Program-made: the position numbers and the translations under genes
NCBI GenBank assembly: GCA_964547995.1
Contig: CAZJRB010000067.1
Span: 1 to 40,994 of the forward strand
Length of the DNA stretch: 40,994 nucleotides
Reading direction: 5' to 3'
DNA from: CAZJRB01 sp964547995
GTDB lineage: Bacteria; Planctomycetota; Planctomycetia; Pirellulales; Thermoguttaceae
The notes under the pieces: model-generated
Database searches by the model: none
What the model was told of the DNA's origin: nothing
What the model saw: only the letters and a program-made list of their open reading frames with translations
Shown: positions 8,451 through 15,617 of the stretch, one piece after another
Layout of the letters: every line of letters starts with the position of its first letter
Position numbering within the stretch: position 1 is the stretch's first letter

Positions 8451-8637
8451 AACGACGGTCACCAACGAAGGCATAAAGAAGCTCCAGCAGGCATTACCGA
8501 ACCGCACGATTCTCCACTGGCAGCCGCCGCCCGTAGCAGGACGTTTTCACTTGTGGAAGGTTGGAAGGTTGAGGGGGTTCTCCACAAGTCCCGATTTCCC
8601 GGCCCCAATCCCCAATCCCTACAGCCCAACGGTCTAA
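8419..8637 (+). pseudogene. Leucine-rich-repeat C-terminal remnant
   Basis: In the frame other than that of the FAD gene, 8419-8524 encodes one and a half leucine-rich repeats: TKLEDLYLDETTVTNEGIKK followed by LQQALPNRTILHW. This matches the last repeats of the large LRR proteins typical of planctomycetes (T-x-VT-x-x-G-x-x-x-LxxALP pattern). The reading frame continues through hairpin DNA to 8637 without further LRR features. It overlaps the last codons of the FAD gene and has no start of its own. I read it as the surviving tail of an LRR gene deleted when the present junction formed. A functional small protein is unlikely. Confidence 0.5.
8550..8588. repeat. Hairpin after the LRR remnant
   Basis: CTTGTGGA (8550-8557) pairs with TCCACAAG (8581-8588). 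The loop holds a direct repeat (AAGGTTGG, AAGGTTGAGG). It lies between convergent genes and could serve as a transcription end point for both. Confidence 0.45.
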
Positions 8638-8675
8638 GACAAAGCCTCGTTAGAACACAACGGCGCAGGCCGCCA

Positions 8676-9989
8676 TCAGATGGTTTCCGGAAGTTGGTAG
8701 GGCTTTCGCCGTTTGCGATCGAGATAGGTGTCGGCATCGGGGTCGTTGATGAAGACCTCCTTGACGGGGTCCCAGCGGAGTTTGCGGCCGGTCCAACGGG
8801 CGATGTTGCCCAGGTGGGCGACGGTGGCCGATCGGTGACCGATCTCGACGTCGGCGATCGGTTTCTCCCGCGACTTGATGCAGTCGAGCCAGTTCTGCAT
8901 GTGGTTGTCGCTCTTGTAGAGATGGATTTCGTCGTCCTTGATCGGCTCCTTGACCAGTTCGGCTGGATTGGAGGTGACGCGGCCGCGGAAGATTTCGATC
9001 TTGCCCTTATCGCCGATGAAGATTCCGCCGCCGGGGTTGCCGTTGTCGAGTTTCAAGGTCACCCCGTTCGCATAGCGGTAGAAGACCATCGGGATGCGGC
9101 ATATCTTTTCACCGCGGCCGCGGCCTTCGGGTTTCGTGTAGGTGGGCGGGTCGAACTTGGGCCCCTCGGTCCAGATCTCGACCGGCCCGCTCTCGTCCAT
9201 TCCCAGGGCCCATTGTATCTGGTCCAAACCGTGGGCGCCCCAGCCGGTCATCTCGCCGCCGGAGTAAGGGCGGAAGGAGATCCAACCCGGTGCTGCCCTC
9301 GGGGTACAAAGGTCCTTGTTGTACGGTACCGGCTCGGTTGGCCCACACCAGAGATCCCAATCGAGGCCGTCGGGCACGGGCTGCGCCGGCAGATCGCAGT
9401 TCCAAGGGCTGGGATAGTTGGCGCCGATCACCGTGTGGATCTTGCCGATCCGCCCGTTGCGGATCAACTCGCATCCAAAGCGGTTGGCCCTGTGGGAACG
9501 CTGCTGGCTGCCGGTCTGGAAGACTCGCTTGTACTTGCGGACCGCATCGACCATCAGCCGCCCTTCGCGGATGGTCAGCGTCATCGGCTTTTCGGCGTAG
9601 ACGTCCTTTCCGGCCTGACAGGCATGGATGCAGACCAGCGCCCGCCAGTGGTCGGGCGTGGCGGTGGTGATTGCGTCGACGTCCTTCCGGTCGAGCACTT
9701 TGCGGTAGTCCTGGTAGCCCTCGATTTTCAAGCCTTCGGCCATGCCCTTGGCGCGTTTAATGTTGGCGTCGGCCACGGCCACCGGTCGCCCCCAACCGGA
9801 ACGAGATGCACCTCGAAAGACCCCGCTTCCTTGCCGACCGACACCGATCCCGGCGATGCCGATGCGGTCGTTCGGGCCTGGGTTTCCCTCGGCGGCCAGG
9901 AGCCCCGAGGGAATCACATAGGGCGCGGCAACGGCGGCGGCCGTGCAGCGGAGAAAACGTCGTCGGGAATGTTTTTGCGGTCGGTTCAT
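8676..9989 (-). CDS. Tat-exported Gfo/Idh/MocA family oxidoreductase
   Basis: 437 aa from ATG 9989, with GGAG about 8 bases upstream. It carries a twin-arginine leader (SRRRFLRC near residues 8-15, Ala-rich core, end near residue 33). The nucleotide-binding Rossmann segment is IGIAGIGVGRQGSG (about 43-56) and the conserved EKP lysine motif is at 133-135 (YAEKPMTL). The C-terminal half is the alpha/beta substrate domain of the family, ending in WTGRKLRWDP. These enzymes oxidise or reduce sugars, inositols or glycosides with NAD(P), or use a tightly bound cofactor when exported. The length is normal. It is convergent with the FAD oxidoreductase gene. The substrate cannot be assigned. Confidence 0.9.
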   Translation of the reverse strand: MNRPQKHSRRRFLRCTAAAVAAPYVIPSGLLAAEGNPGPNDRIGIAGIGVGRQGSGVFRGASRSGWGRPVAVADANIKRAKGMAEGLKIEGYQDYRKVLDRKDVDAITTATPDHWRALVCIHACQAGKDVYAEKPMTLTIREGRLMVDAVRKYKRVFQTGSQQRSHRANRFGCELIRNGRIGKIHTVIGANYPSPWNCDLPAQPVPDGLDWDLWCGPTEPVPYNKDLCTPRAAPGWISFRPYSGGEMTGWGAHGLDQIQWALGMDESGPVEIWTEGPKFDPPTYTKPEGRGRGEKICRIPMVFYRYANGVTLKLDNGNPGGGIFIGDKGKIEIFRGRVTSNPAELVKEPIKDDEIHLYKSDNHMQNWLDCIKSREKPIADVEIGHRSATVAHLGNIARWTGRKLRWDPVKEVFINDPDADTYLDRKRRKPYQLPETI

Positions 9990-10313
9990 CGGCTGGCTCC
10001 ATTTCCTTCGGGGGGAACTGTTGCAGTGGCGAGAGATAGACGTGCGGGAAGGCATACTCGGCACGTTCCCTCATGATAAAGGACCCGCCTGCGACAATCA
10101 ACCGTTTTCTGGAAAACTCGCCAAATGCCGTTGCCTGAAACCGCCGCGAGCGGTGTTCGGCGCAACCGCCGGTCGCGGCTTTATTTGGCACGACCGACGT
10201 CCACCGCACCGTCCCACCCGTAATGCTCATCCGACCCGGTGCCGATCTTGACGATCCGGCGAGGCCCGGACTTTGCCGGTTGGGCCGGCGGGGGTCACGT
10301 GGCCCCCGCGACG
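9990..10313. other. 324-base intergenic region upstream of the Gfo/Idh/MocA gene
   Basis: No gene is supported. The region should contain the promoter of the minus-strand Gfo/Idh/MocA gene, but I see no strong -35/-10 pair. Its right end carries the GC-rich palindrome at 10288-10309 behind the dsbD stop codon. Confidence 0.45.
10288..10309 (-). terminator. GC-rich palindrome behind dsbD
   Basis: GCGGGGGTCAC (10288-10298) pairs with GTGGCCCCCGC (10299-10309): an 11-bp stem with one wobble pair and no unpaired loop base. It lies 4 bases after the dsbD stop. There is no T-run, so it may be a factor-assisted terminator or a REP-type element. Confidence 0.45.
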
Positions 10314-12344
10314 CTAAAGGCGCTGGCGGTGGAGGGGAGATCGGTTTCCGAGGGCCCGTTGTTTGCCGAGTCGCAAGTTGCCCGGGGATTGCGACGGGCC
10401 GGCTTTTTCCAGTGCGGCCAGTAGCGATTGCTGGGTATAGGCCCCGCGGAGAATGACGGGACGGTGTGGGTCGCCGGCGGGGAAAATGGCGATCACCGGT
10501 ACCTGCCTGCTCCCCAATAGATCGAGCATTTCGGTCACTTCCGGCGATCCGTGCGTCCAGTCTGCCTGCAATGTCACGATGCCGTTTCGTCGCACGGCCC
10601 CACACGTTTGGGGAGTGTTCAGCACGAGTTTCTCCAGGGTTTTGCAGGTCATACACCAGTCGGCGGTGAAATCGACCAAGACCGTTTTCTGTGAGGCAAT
10701 CAATTCATCCAAGACCTGGCGGGAGAAGGGTTGCCAGTGCAATTCGTCGTTGCCCTGGCCGGCCGGGCGGTTGTCGGAGGTGGTGCCGGCGGTCTGCAGA
10801 GTGCGTTGGAAACGGCCGGCCATCACCTCGGCCAGCCAGCCAAACGCAACCAACCAGACCGCACCGGCAAAGACCGCCGCTGACAGCCACGCCTTCGCCT
10901 TCCGGCCGCGGCCGGATGTCGCCGGCATGCGGCCGATCCACCAGCAGGCAGCCCAGAGGCCAAACAGGAACGCAACGGTTGGAACGACCAGCGCCCAGGG
11001 GACAAGTGTCAGAAGATAAGCAACGGTGCCCAGCAACACGAAGCCCATGACTTGCTTTAACGTACCCATCCAGGCGCCCGGTTTCGGCAAGAAACAGATC
11101 AGCTTGGGGAATGCGCCGATCAGCAGATATGGGCTGGCCATGCCGACCCCGACGGAGGTGAATACGGCGTAGGTTTTTGCAGGCGGTTGGCCGACCGCCC
11201 AGGCCAATGCGGCGCCAAGGAAAGGCCCGCTGCAAGGGGTGGCGAGAATGGTTGTGAGCACGCCCTTGGAAAACGCGCCGACCGCACCCTCCTGTTGCGA
11301 CAGGTCATTCGCTTTCCCGCTGCCGACAAAACCGGGAATGGGGATTTCCCATACGTCGAGAAAGCTCAAGCCCATCGTAAAAACCACGGCCGCCAGCGTG
11401 ACGTTGAACGCCGTGTAGCTGAACATTTGTCCCCAACCGAGGCTCATGAAAACGGCCAGGCTGGCCAAGACGAGGAATACCGAAAGCAGGCCCAGCGAAT
11501 ACCAGATATTCAGCACCAACGTTTGGCGTCGGCTGTGGCCTGCCTGCTCGACGAACGAGAGAATCTTTAACCCGATCACCGGCAGCACGCAGGGCATGAG
11601 GTTGAGGATCAAGCCCCCGAGGAAACCGAGGCCCATGACGAGTGCCAGCGGCATCTGGTTGAGTTCGTTGTCGGCGGTGCTCTGTAACAGCATGGGGTCG
11701 AGGGCCACCGTGCCGCAGTCTTGGGTTTGGCGTCCGGCAAGTTGCTGTGGATCAACAGCAATCGGCTTCATTTCGGCGGGTGTTTCGCCCGACGAAAGGG
11801 CGGTCTGCACAAGCGTGGCAGTGAACGGAATTTCTTGCGGCGGGAGACAGTTGTTTGGACTGCACGCTTGAATGCGCACCCCCCCTTCGATTTTTAGTGT
11901 CGCCGGATCGGCACGGGAGTCGATCTCGATAGGCGCCTGCCAGGTAACGCGACTATGGTGAGTCTCTACGATGAGATTGTCGAAGGCCGGCTCGGGTTTC
12001 CTTTCCGGGGTCGGACTGCACTGAAAGGCTCCGGCAAAGCGGAACGCTTCGGAAGGCTGCAATTTAATTTGCGTCGGCAGGGGGCCGCCCGCCGGCTGTG
12101 TGATGGAGTAAATGTGCCATGTCGGTTCGATGGCGGCGGTGATAGACAATCGTGCTGGTTTCCGGTCGGTCGATGCCGTGAAGTGTGCCGTAACGGAAAC
12201 CACCGGTTCCTGAAACCCCCGGCTGAACCATCCCGCCGCGCGGTCTTGATTGTCGCGGACTTGCCCCAACAGAGGCGCTATGGCGATCAGAAGGTTAGCC
12301 GGAAAGATAATCCCGAATATGCGGCAGCGATACGTCGTTGACAT
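10314..12344 (-). CDS. dsbD: Thiol:disulfide interchange protein DsbD-like
   Basis: 676 aa from ATG 12344. Domains in order: signal/anchor (about 8-27); DsbD N-terminal periplasmic immunoglobulin-like domain (about 45-200), including ACSPNNCLPP; membrane electron-transfer domain with about eight helices (about 220-500), carrying the paired cysteine segments NLMPCVLPVIG (near 250) and ATPCSGPFLG (near 368); C-terminal thioredoxin domain with active site DWCMTCK (near 563) and cis-proline segment RQVPVIAIF. The family moves reducing power from cytoplasmic thioredoxin across the membrane to periplasmic thiol proteins, for example in cytochrome c assembly. It follows the arsR-type gene by 69 bases and probably shares its promoter. 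A cytoplasmic thioredoxin and an exported thioredoxin-like protein, its natural donor and acceptor, are encoded just upstream. Confidence 0.92.
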   Translation of the reverse strand: MSTTYRCRIFGIIFPANLLIAIAPLLGQVRDNQDRAAGWFSRGFQEPVVSVTAHFTASTDRKPARLSITAAIEPTWHIYSITQPAGGPLPTQIKLQPSEAFRFAGAFQCSPTPERKPEPAFDNLIVETHHSRVTWQAPIEIDSRADPATLKIEGGVRIQACSPNNCLPPQEIPFTATLVQTALSSGETPAEMKPIAVDPQQLAGRQTQDCGTVALDPMLLQSTADNELNQMPLALVMGLGFLGGLILNLMPCVLPVIGLKILSFVEQAGHSRRQTLVLNIWYSLGLLSVFLVLASLAVFMSLGWGQMFSYTAFNVTLAAVVFTMGLSFLDVWEIPIPGFVGSGKANDLSQQEGAVGAFSKGVLTTILATPCSGPFLGAALAWAVGQPPAKTYAVFTSVGVGMASPYLLIGAFPKLICFLPKPGAWMGTLKQVMGFVLLGTVAYLLTLVPWALVVPTVAFLFGLWAACWWIGRMPATSGRGRKAKAWLSAAVFAGAVWLVAFGWLAEVMAGRFQRTLQTAGTTSDNRPAGQGNDELHWQPFSRQVLDELIASQKTVLVDFTADWCMTCKTLEKLVLNTPQTCGAVRRNGIVTLQADWTHGSPEVTEMLDLLGSRQVPVIAIFPAGDPHRPVILRGAYTQQSLLAALEKAGPSQSPGNLRLGKQRALGNRSPLHRQRL

Positions 12345-12413
12345 CTTCTTTGAATCCTTTCGCAGAAGGGATGTGTTCGGAAGGCACTATGTTTTGCAAG
12401 AGTCGAGACCGGG

Positions 12414-12803
12414 TTAAGACTCGGCCCGCTTTTGCCCGCACCTCTGCTTGGACCGTGACTGCCGTATGATAGACTGGCAGTCGTGCTCCTGAATAGAATG
12501 TTCCTGGCGCAGTAGTGCGATCAGCTTCTTTACCAAAGTCGGCTGAAGGATGTAATAGCAGCGCAGAGTTCCGCACGTGTGGCTCGCAATCAAGTTGGCT
12601 TTGCGCAAAGCGGCCATGTGCTGCGAAAGATGCGCCTGAGCGAGGGGCACCAGGGCGTTGACGTCCTTCACACAACTCGGCCGCTCGCAGAGCGTCTCCA
12701 AAATTGCAAGCCGCACCGGGTGAGCCATGACGGCGAGCAACCGTGCTCGATCGTTCCAGAACTCCACCCCCCCGGTATCCGGCACTGATTTCTTCTTCGC
12801 CAT
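12414..12803 (-). CDS. ArsR/SmtB-type winged-helix repressor
   Basis: 129 aa, choosing ATG 12803 (MAKKKSVPD), which has AGGG upstream and removes a non-conserved leader; longer starts exist up to 12905. The winged helix covers about residues 17-95, with HPVRLAILETL and the recognition helix AQAHLSQHMAALRKANLI. Cysteines occur at ERPSCVKDV, which corresponds to the CxC-containing helix of ArsR metal sensors, and in SHTCGTLRCYYI, so thiol or metal sensing is plausible. The tail is His/Cys-containing (QEHDCQS). Such proteins dissociate from DNA upon metal binding or oxidation. It heads the unit with dsbD. A strong promoter and AT-rich dyad lie directly upstream, consistent with autoregulation. 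Confidence 0.85.
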   Translation of the reverse strand: MAKKKSVPDTGGVEFWNDRARLLAVMAHPVRLAILETLCERPSCVKDVNALVPLAQAHLSQHMAALRKANLIASHTCGTLRCYYILQPTLVKKLIALLRQEHSIQEHDCQSIIRQSRSKQRCGQKRAES

Positions 12804-12870
12804 CGCTGTTACCCTGAATGTATCTTGCCGACCGGCCTCGCTTGCCATGTGCGAAGCCGAGCAAAGGGCT

Positions 12871-12899
12871 TTAATAACATAAGGGTAATATAGTGTCAA
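12871..12899 (-). promoter_or_regulatory. Sigma-70-like promoter for arsR-dsbD
   Basis: On the minus strand, TTGACA (12899-12894), a 17-base spacer, then TATTAA (12876-12871). The consensus -35 and ideal spacing make it one of the best promoters in the window. The transcript would begin near 12865. Confidence 0.65.
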
Positions 12900-12917
12900 G
12901 GCCATGTTACCGGTCTT

Positions 12918-12942
12918 CTAGTATTACATTATTCATTATTAG
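12918..12942. promoter_or_regulatory. AT-rich imperfect dyad, candidate ArsR operator
   Basis: An AT-rich 25-base stretch begins CTAGTATTA and ends ATTATTAG, with imperfect two-fold symmetry, just upstream of the arsR -35 box. AT-rich dyads of this kind are typical of ArsR-family operators. It stands out in the GC-rich surroundings. Binding is an inference. Confidence 0.4.
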
Positions 12943-12955
12943 ACGGGCCTGGCAA

Positions 12956-13282
12956 TTAGGATGCGGCTCGGTCGAGGGCGCGCTGCAACTCGGCCTTCGG
13001 CTGCACTCCGACGAACCGGTCGACGACTTCTCCATCCCTGAAAATCATCAGGGTAGGAATGCTGTGAATACCATAGGCGGCGGCAACCTCAGGGCTCTCG
13101 TCGATGTTCACTTTGACGACTTTGACGGAATCGGCACGCTCGGCCGCCAGATCCTCGACAACCGGGCCAATCATCCGGCAGGGGGCGCACCAGGGGGCCC
13201 AGAAGTCGACCAGCGTGGGCATGGGGGATTCCAGGACTTCCGCCCTGAAATTGCTCTGCGAGAGTTCACACGAATTGGACAT
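12956..13282 (-). CDS. trxA: Thioredoxin
   Basis: 108 aa from ATG 13282 with a very good Shine-Dalgarno (GAGGAGG). It is a complete single-domain thioredoxin: active site WAPWCAPCR near residue 32 (WCAPC rather than the usual WCGPC), cis-proline segment SIPTLMIF and the closing GVQPKAEL helix. It has no signal peptide, so it is cytoplasmic. It reduces protein disulfides with electrons from thioredoxin reductase, which is not in the window. It sits 153 bases ahead of the arsR-dsbD unit and 92 bases after csrA. It is the likely electron donor to the membrane DsbD. Confidence 0.93.
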   Translation of the reverse strand: MSNSCELSQSNFRAEVLESPMPTLVDFWAPWCAPCRMIGPVVEDLAAERADSVKVVKVNIDESPEVAAAYGIHSIPTLMIFRDGEVVDRFVGVQPKAELQRALDRAAS

Positions 13283-13374
13283 GAAACAAACCTCCTCTTT
13301 CAGTTAGTGCTGTTAGTCTTTTCACCAAAAGAGCGGGAATGCCTTGCACCAAAAAGTGTCCGGCAGCAAACACG

Positions 13375-13593
13375 CTAGCTGGGCGGCTTCTCGTCGCTAG
13401 CATTCTCCGCACCGAGTCGCCTCCCGGGTTTTCCCTTGGTTATTGCCTCAAAGATCTCTCCGCGATATACATCTATGTGCTTAGGTGCATCGATGCCGAT
13501 CCGCACCTTATGTGCCCGGATTTTTAGCACGGTGATAATAATTGGACCCTGAATGACGATGCTTTCTCCTTCCTTCCGACTTAACATCAGCAT
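13375..13593 (-). CDS. csrA: Carbon storage regulator CsrA
   Basis: 72 aa from ATG 13593 (MLMLSRKEGESIVI) with AAGGGG upstream. The CsrA fold is complete: N-terminal MLxLSRKxGE strand, central VRIGIDAPKHIDVYR and the arginine/glutamate of the RNA-binding face (YRGEIFEAI). CsrA dimers bind GGA motifs in mRNA leaders and change translation or stability. The C-terminal dozen residues (from about 60) are not conserved. It lies between the exported thioredoxin-like gene (89 bases upstream) and trxA (92 bases downstream), an unusual place, because csrA in many bacteria sits next to flagellar genes, none of which is seen here. Confidence 0.93.
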   Translation of the reverse strand: MLMLSRKEGESIVIQGPIIITVLKIRAHKVRIGIDAPKHIDVYRGEIFEAITKGKPGRRLGAENASDEKPPS

Positions 13594-13682
13594 ATCCGAT
13601 CCCCTTACTGCAATCTGTCCGAGTTCGCGCCTCCTTCGCCGCCTTTCCCGACGTCGGCCCCTGCTGGATGAGAGCGGCCGGT

Positions 13683-14147
13683 CTACCGCCGGTAGAACAG
13701 TGATTTCCACCAAGGGTCCCGCATGGTCGAGAGATTATTGGAATTCTTGCCGTGCGCCAGCCCGGGGTTGATAAAGTAGTAGACTTCCCGTGCGTCTTTC
13801 CTGCCGACCAGGTACGCACTCTTCCACCCGGTGCCCGTCTTGGTGAAGCGGACCAGTTGCGGAATCGATTTCCCATGGACCAGTCGGGAAGCCAGATCCC
13901 GCTGGCGGTCCAAATCAACGTACGTGAACTCGACCCTGTCCAGACCGCCGATCTTCGCCACTCGTGGAAGGACGGACGTCTTCATCGTGCGGCAAGCCGA
14001 GCACCAGTCTGCGCCGATCAAGACCACCAGGGGGCGTCCTGTCGTCACGCTCCGCCGGTACGCCCGGCGATAGTCTTCGTTGGTATCCTGCTGCGGCGCA
14101 GCGATGACCGAAATCTGGATTACCGCCGCCAACATGAGACTTGTCAT
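13683..14147 (-). CDS. Exported thioredoxin-like protein
   Basis: 154 aa. The ATG at 14147 is chosen over 14165 because GAGAGG lies 7 bases upstream. The N-terminus (MTSLMLAAVIQISVIAAP) is a short signal peptide. The thioredoxin fold has the active site GADWCSACRTMK near residue 45 and a cis-proline in SIPQLVRF near 95. The C-terminal tail (NSNNLSTMRDPWWKSLFYRR) lies outside the fold. Proteins of this thioredoxin_7/DUF255-like type act as periplasmic reductases or substrate-specific thiol proteins; the DsbD encoded downstream could keep it reduced. A strong promoter lies 146 bases before the start. Confidence 0.85.
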   Translation of the reverse strand: MTSLMLAAVIQISVIAAPQQDTNEDYRRAYRRSVTTGRPLVVLIGADWCSACRTMKTSVLPRVAKIGGLDRVEFTYVDLDRQRDLASRLVHGKSIPQLVRFTKTGTGWKSAYLVGRKDAREVYYFINPGLAHGKNSNNLSTMRDPWWKSLFYRR

Positions 14148-14292
14148 GACACACCTCTCTTCCACCGTGTATTTACGTTCCCAGGCAAGGAGGACCCTTC
14201 TGCAAACAGACGCTTTTCCCCGTTTCCGGCTCCTCCGATTCCGGCTCCTCCGACCGAGGCCGGTTGCTACGGGACCTTATCGGAAGGCGGGG

Positions 14293-14321
14293 TATATATT
14301 CTTTCGCTTATATTACGTCAA
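14293..14321 (-). promoter_or_regulatory. Sigma-70-like promoter for thioredoxin-like, csrA and trxA
   Basis: On the minus strand, TTGACG (14321-14316), a 17-base spacer, then TATATA (14298-14293). The leader to ATG 14147 would be about 140 bases, long enough for post-transcriptional control, possibly by CsrA itself. The rest of the 342-base gap (14148-14489) shows nothing else convincing. Confidence 0.65.
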
Positions 14322-14489
14322 GGGCATATTTTGCAAAAGATCGGGCGACGAGGTGCTGCACTGCCCCCCGTGTGGGGTCCGGGGAAACTTGCTCCCGCTG
14401 CACGGCCAGGAAACCAGGAACGCAGACAGCAACGATTGCTTTACACCGAGCAGCGGAAGAATAAAGGGCCGGCGGGATTGCCGGGCCGC

Positions 14490-14678
14490 CTATCCCTCCG
14501 GACTGCTTTCCGCCAGACGCTGCGCTCGGCGCATTGCCTCCCTAACCTGGCAGAGTTCCCGGAACGGGCAAGAACTTGAGGGGTGCGGGCATTGTGGGTT
14601 CTCACTCGAAACCGGTACGTTGTCGCGCATACAGATGAGCGGCCCCGAACCTTCTTCGGTGCTGTTATTGGATGGCAT
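14490..14678 (-). CDS. Small cysteine-rich protein of unknown function
   Basis: 62 aa, beginning 9 bases after the FmdB-type gene and so probably translated from the same mRNA, although the Shine-Dalgarno is poor. The C-terminal half holds a compact cysteine cluster, CPHPSSSCPFRELC (C-x6-C-x5-C), with a further cysteine four residues... earlier in the chain near residue 16, and it ends in a basic amphipathic helix (VREAMRRAQRLAES). The spacing would suit zinc or an Fe-S cluster. No signal peptide or membrane segment is present. I do not recognise the family. Non-coding is possible, but position, strand and the Cys pattern favour a real gene. Confidence 0.5.
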   Translation of the reverse strand: MPSNNSTEEGSGPLICMRDNVPVSSENPQCPHPSSSCPFRELCQVREAMRRAQRLAESSPEG

Positions 14679-14687
14679 GCGTTACAT

Positions 14688-14891
14688 TCAGGAAAGTGGG
14701 CACGTCCCGGTGGGGCAACTCGACCCGGCAGATCCGGAAGATTTGCCTTCGCCAACCGCAAAGGCCGACAAAATCTTCTCGGTTTCCTCAGAGCCGCACT
14801 GTTCGCATTCATGCTGCGATTCGCTCCGGGCCTTTTCCAGAAACTCGGTCACGTGTCCGCACTTCTTGCAGCGGTATTCGAACAACGGCAT
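14688..14891 (-). CDS. FmdB-type zinc ribbon protein
   Basis: 67 aa. The start at ATG 14891 (MPLFEYRCKKCG) fits both the family and the AAGGAG site; in-frame codons upstream are not conserved. The zinc ribbon is CKKC near residues 8-12 and CEQC near 30-33, the hallmark of the CxxC_CXXC_SSSS (FmdB) family of putative regulatory proteins. The low-complexity Ser/Gly tail ends SSCPTGTCPLS, with two further cysteines. It is cytoplasmic; its biochemical role is not established. It is the fourth gene of the unit starting at 16472. Confidence 0.9.
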   Translation of the reverse strand: MPLFEYRCKKCGHVTEFLEKARSESQHECEQCGSEETEKILSAFAVGEGKSSGSAGSSCPTGTCPLS

Positions 14892-14938
14892 GGCTTTCTC
14901 CTTGGTCGTTCTGTGAATCGAGATCATCGGTGCGATGG

Positions 14939-15592
14939 TTACGGCCGACGACTCTCCAATTGTTGAGCACATTCACACAGTAGCCGTTCGAGGCGTTCCA
15001 ACGACACTGCGTGCGGCTCGATTTCCAGCTTGGTCCAGGCACAGATTTCCAGTATTTTCTCCGGAGCAGTTTCCGATATCTCGTCGAAATAGCCCACCGC
15101 GTCAAGGACGATTGCCTTGTCATTTGCCGGGAACGTTTCGTTGGCCATGGCGGCATCCCAATCTTTGAAGATGTATTTCCAATGCTGCAACCACCCCGGC
15201 GTGAGCCAATAGACTTTCGCGCCGTCGGCAATGCGGTCGCGTGTTTCCGCGTCAGCGAGCATGTCCACACAGTTTTTCGCCCGCACGCGAGCAAATCCTT
15301 CTCCCAAACCGGCAAGAAAAGCGTCCGTGTCGACGCCGGCATCGAAATCCAGATAGCATTTCTCGCCGTAGATAACGATAACCTTCGCGGAAACCGCCCT
15401 GGCTTTATGACATTGCCGGATCAGTTGTTTTTCAAGCTCTTTGGGCCACTCGTGCAACCCGGGGGCTGTGAAAAAAACCCGCTTACTCTTGAGGAAACCG
15501 GCCTCGGCCAGGTGACGCATCTCACGGCGCAGCGTTCCACAGGCGACGATGCTGCAACGATCGAGTGACGGGCAAGGTGCGTGTTCGTTCAT
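14939..15592 (-). CDS. DUF1638 family protein
   Basis: 217 aa from ATG 15592; an upstream in-frame GTG at 15622 is possible. It matches the DUF1638 pattern: IVACGTLRREM near the N-terminus, a central VIVIYGEKCYLDF segment, KNCVDMLA and KVYWLTPGWLQHW. It is cytoplasmic, without membrane segments. Conserved cysteines and histidine suggest metal or corrinoid-related chemistry. In anaerobes the family is often found near corrinoid methyltransferases, but none is present here. It follows the hemerythrin gene with a duplicated start region (see the repeat at 15590-15617). The function is unknown. Confidence 0.8.
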   Translation of the reverse strand: MNEHAPCPSLDRCSIVACGTLRREMRHLAEAGFLKSKRVFFTAPGLHEWPKELEKQLIRQCHKARAVSAKVIVIYGEKCYLDFDAGVDTDAFLAGLGEGFARVRAKNCVDMLADAETRDRIADGAKVYWLTPGWLQHWKYIFKDWDAAMANETFPANDKAIVLDAVGYFDEISETAPEKILEICAWTKLEIEPHAVSLERLERLLCECAQQLESRRP

Positions 15593-15617
15593 GAGTGTTC
15601 GTTCATGATTTGTCGGA
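15590..15617 (-). repeat. 14-base tandem duplication of the DUF1638 start region
   Basis: On the minus strand ATGAACGAACAC occurs twice, 14 bases apart. The upstream copy (ATG at 15606) overlaps the hemerythrin stop as ATGA and encodes only five codons before a TGA that itself overlaps the true ATG at 15592. A ribosome could step from hemerythrin to mini-ORF to DUF1638. Exact limits are approximate. Confidence 0.6.

Noticed and set aside
8553..10076. 507-codon plus-strand frame opposite the Gfo/Idh/MocA gene
   Set aside because: Antisense of a clear Tat-exported oxidoreductase; no recognisable domains.
14080..14916. 278-codon plus-strand frame across the FmdB region
   Set aside because: It overlaps three minus-strand genes with good family or Cys patterns, and it has no family motif. 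Its Cys content comes from the opposite strand's sequence.
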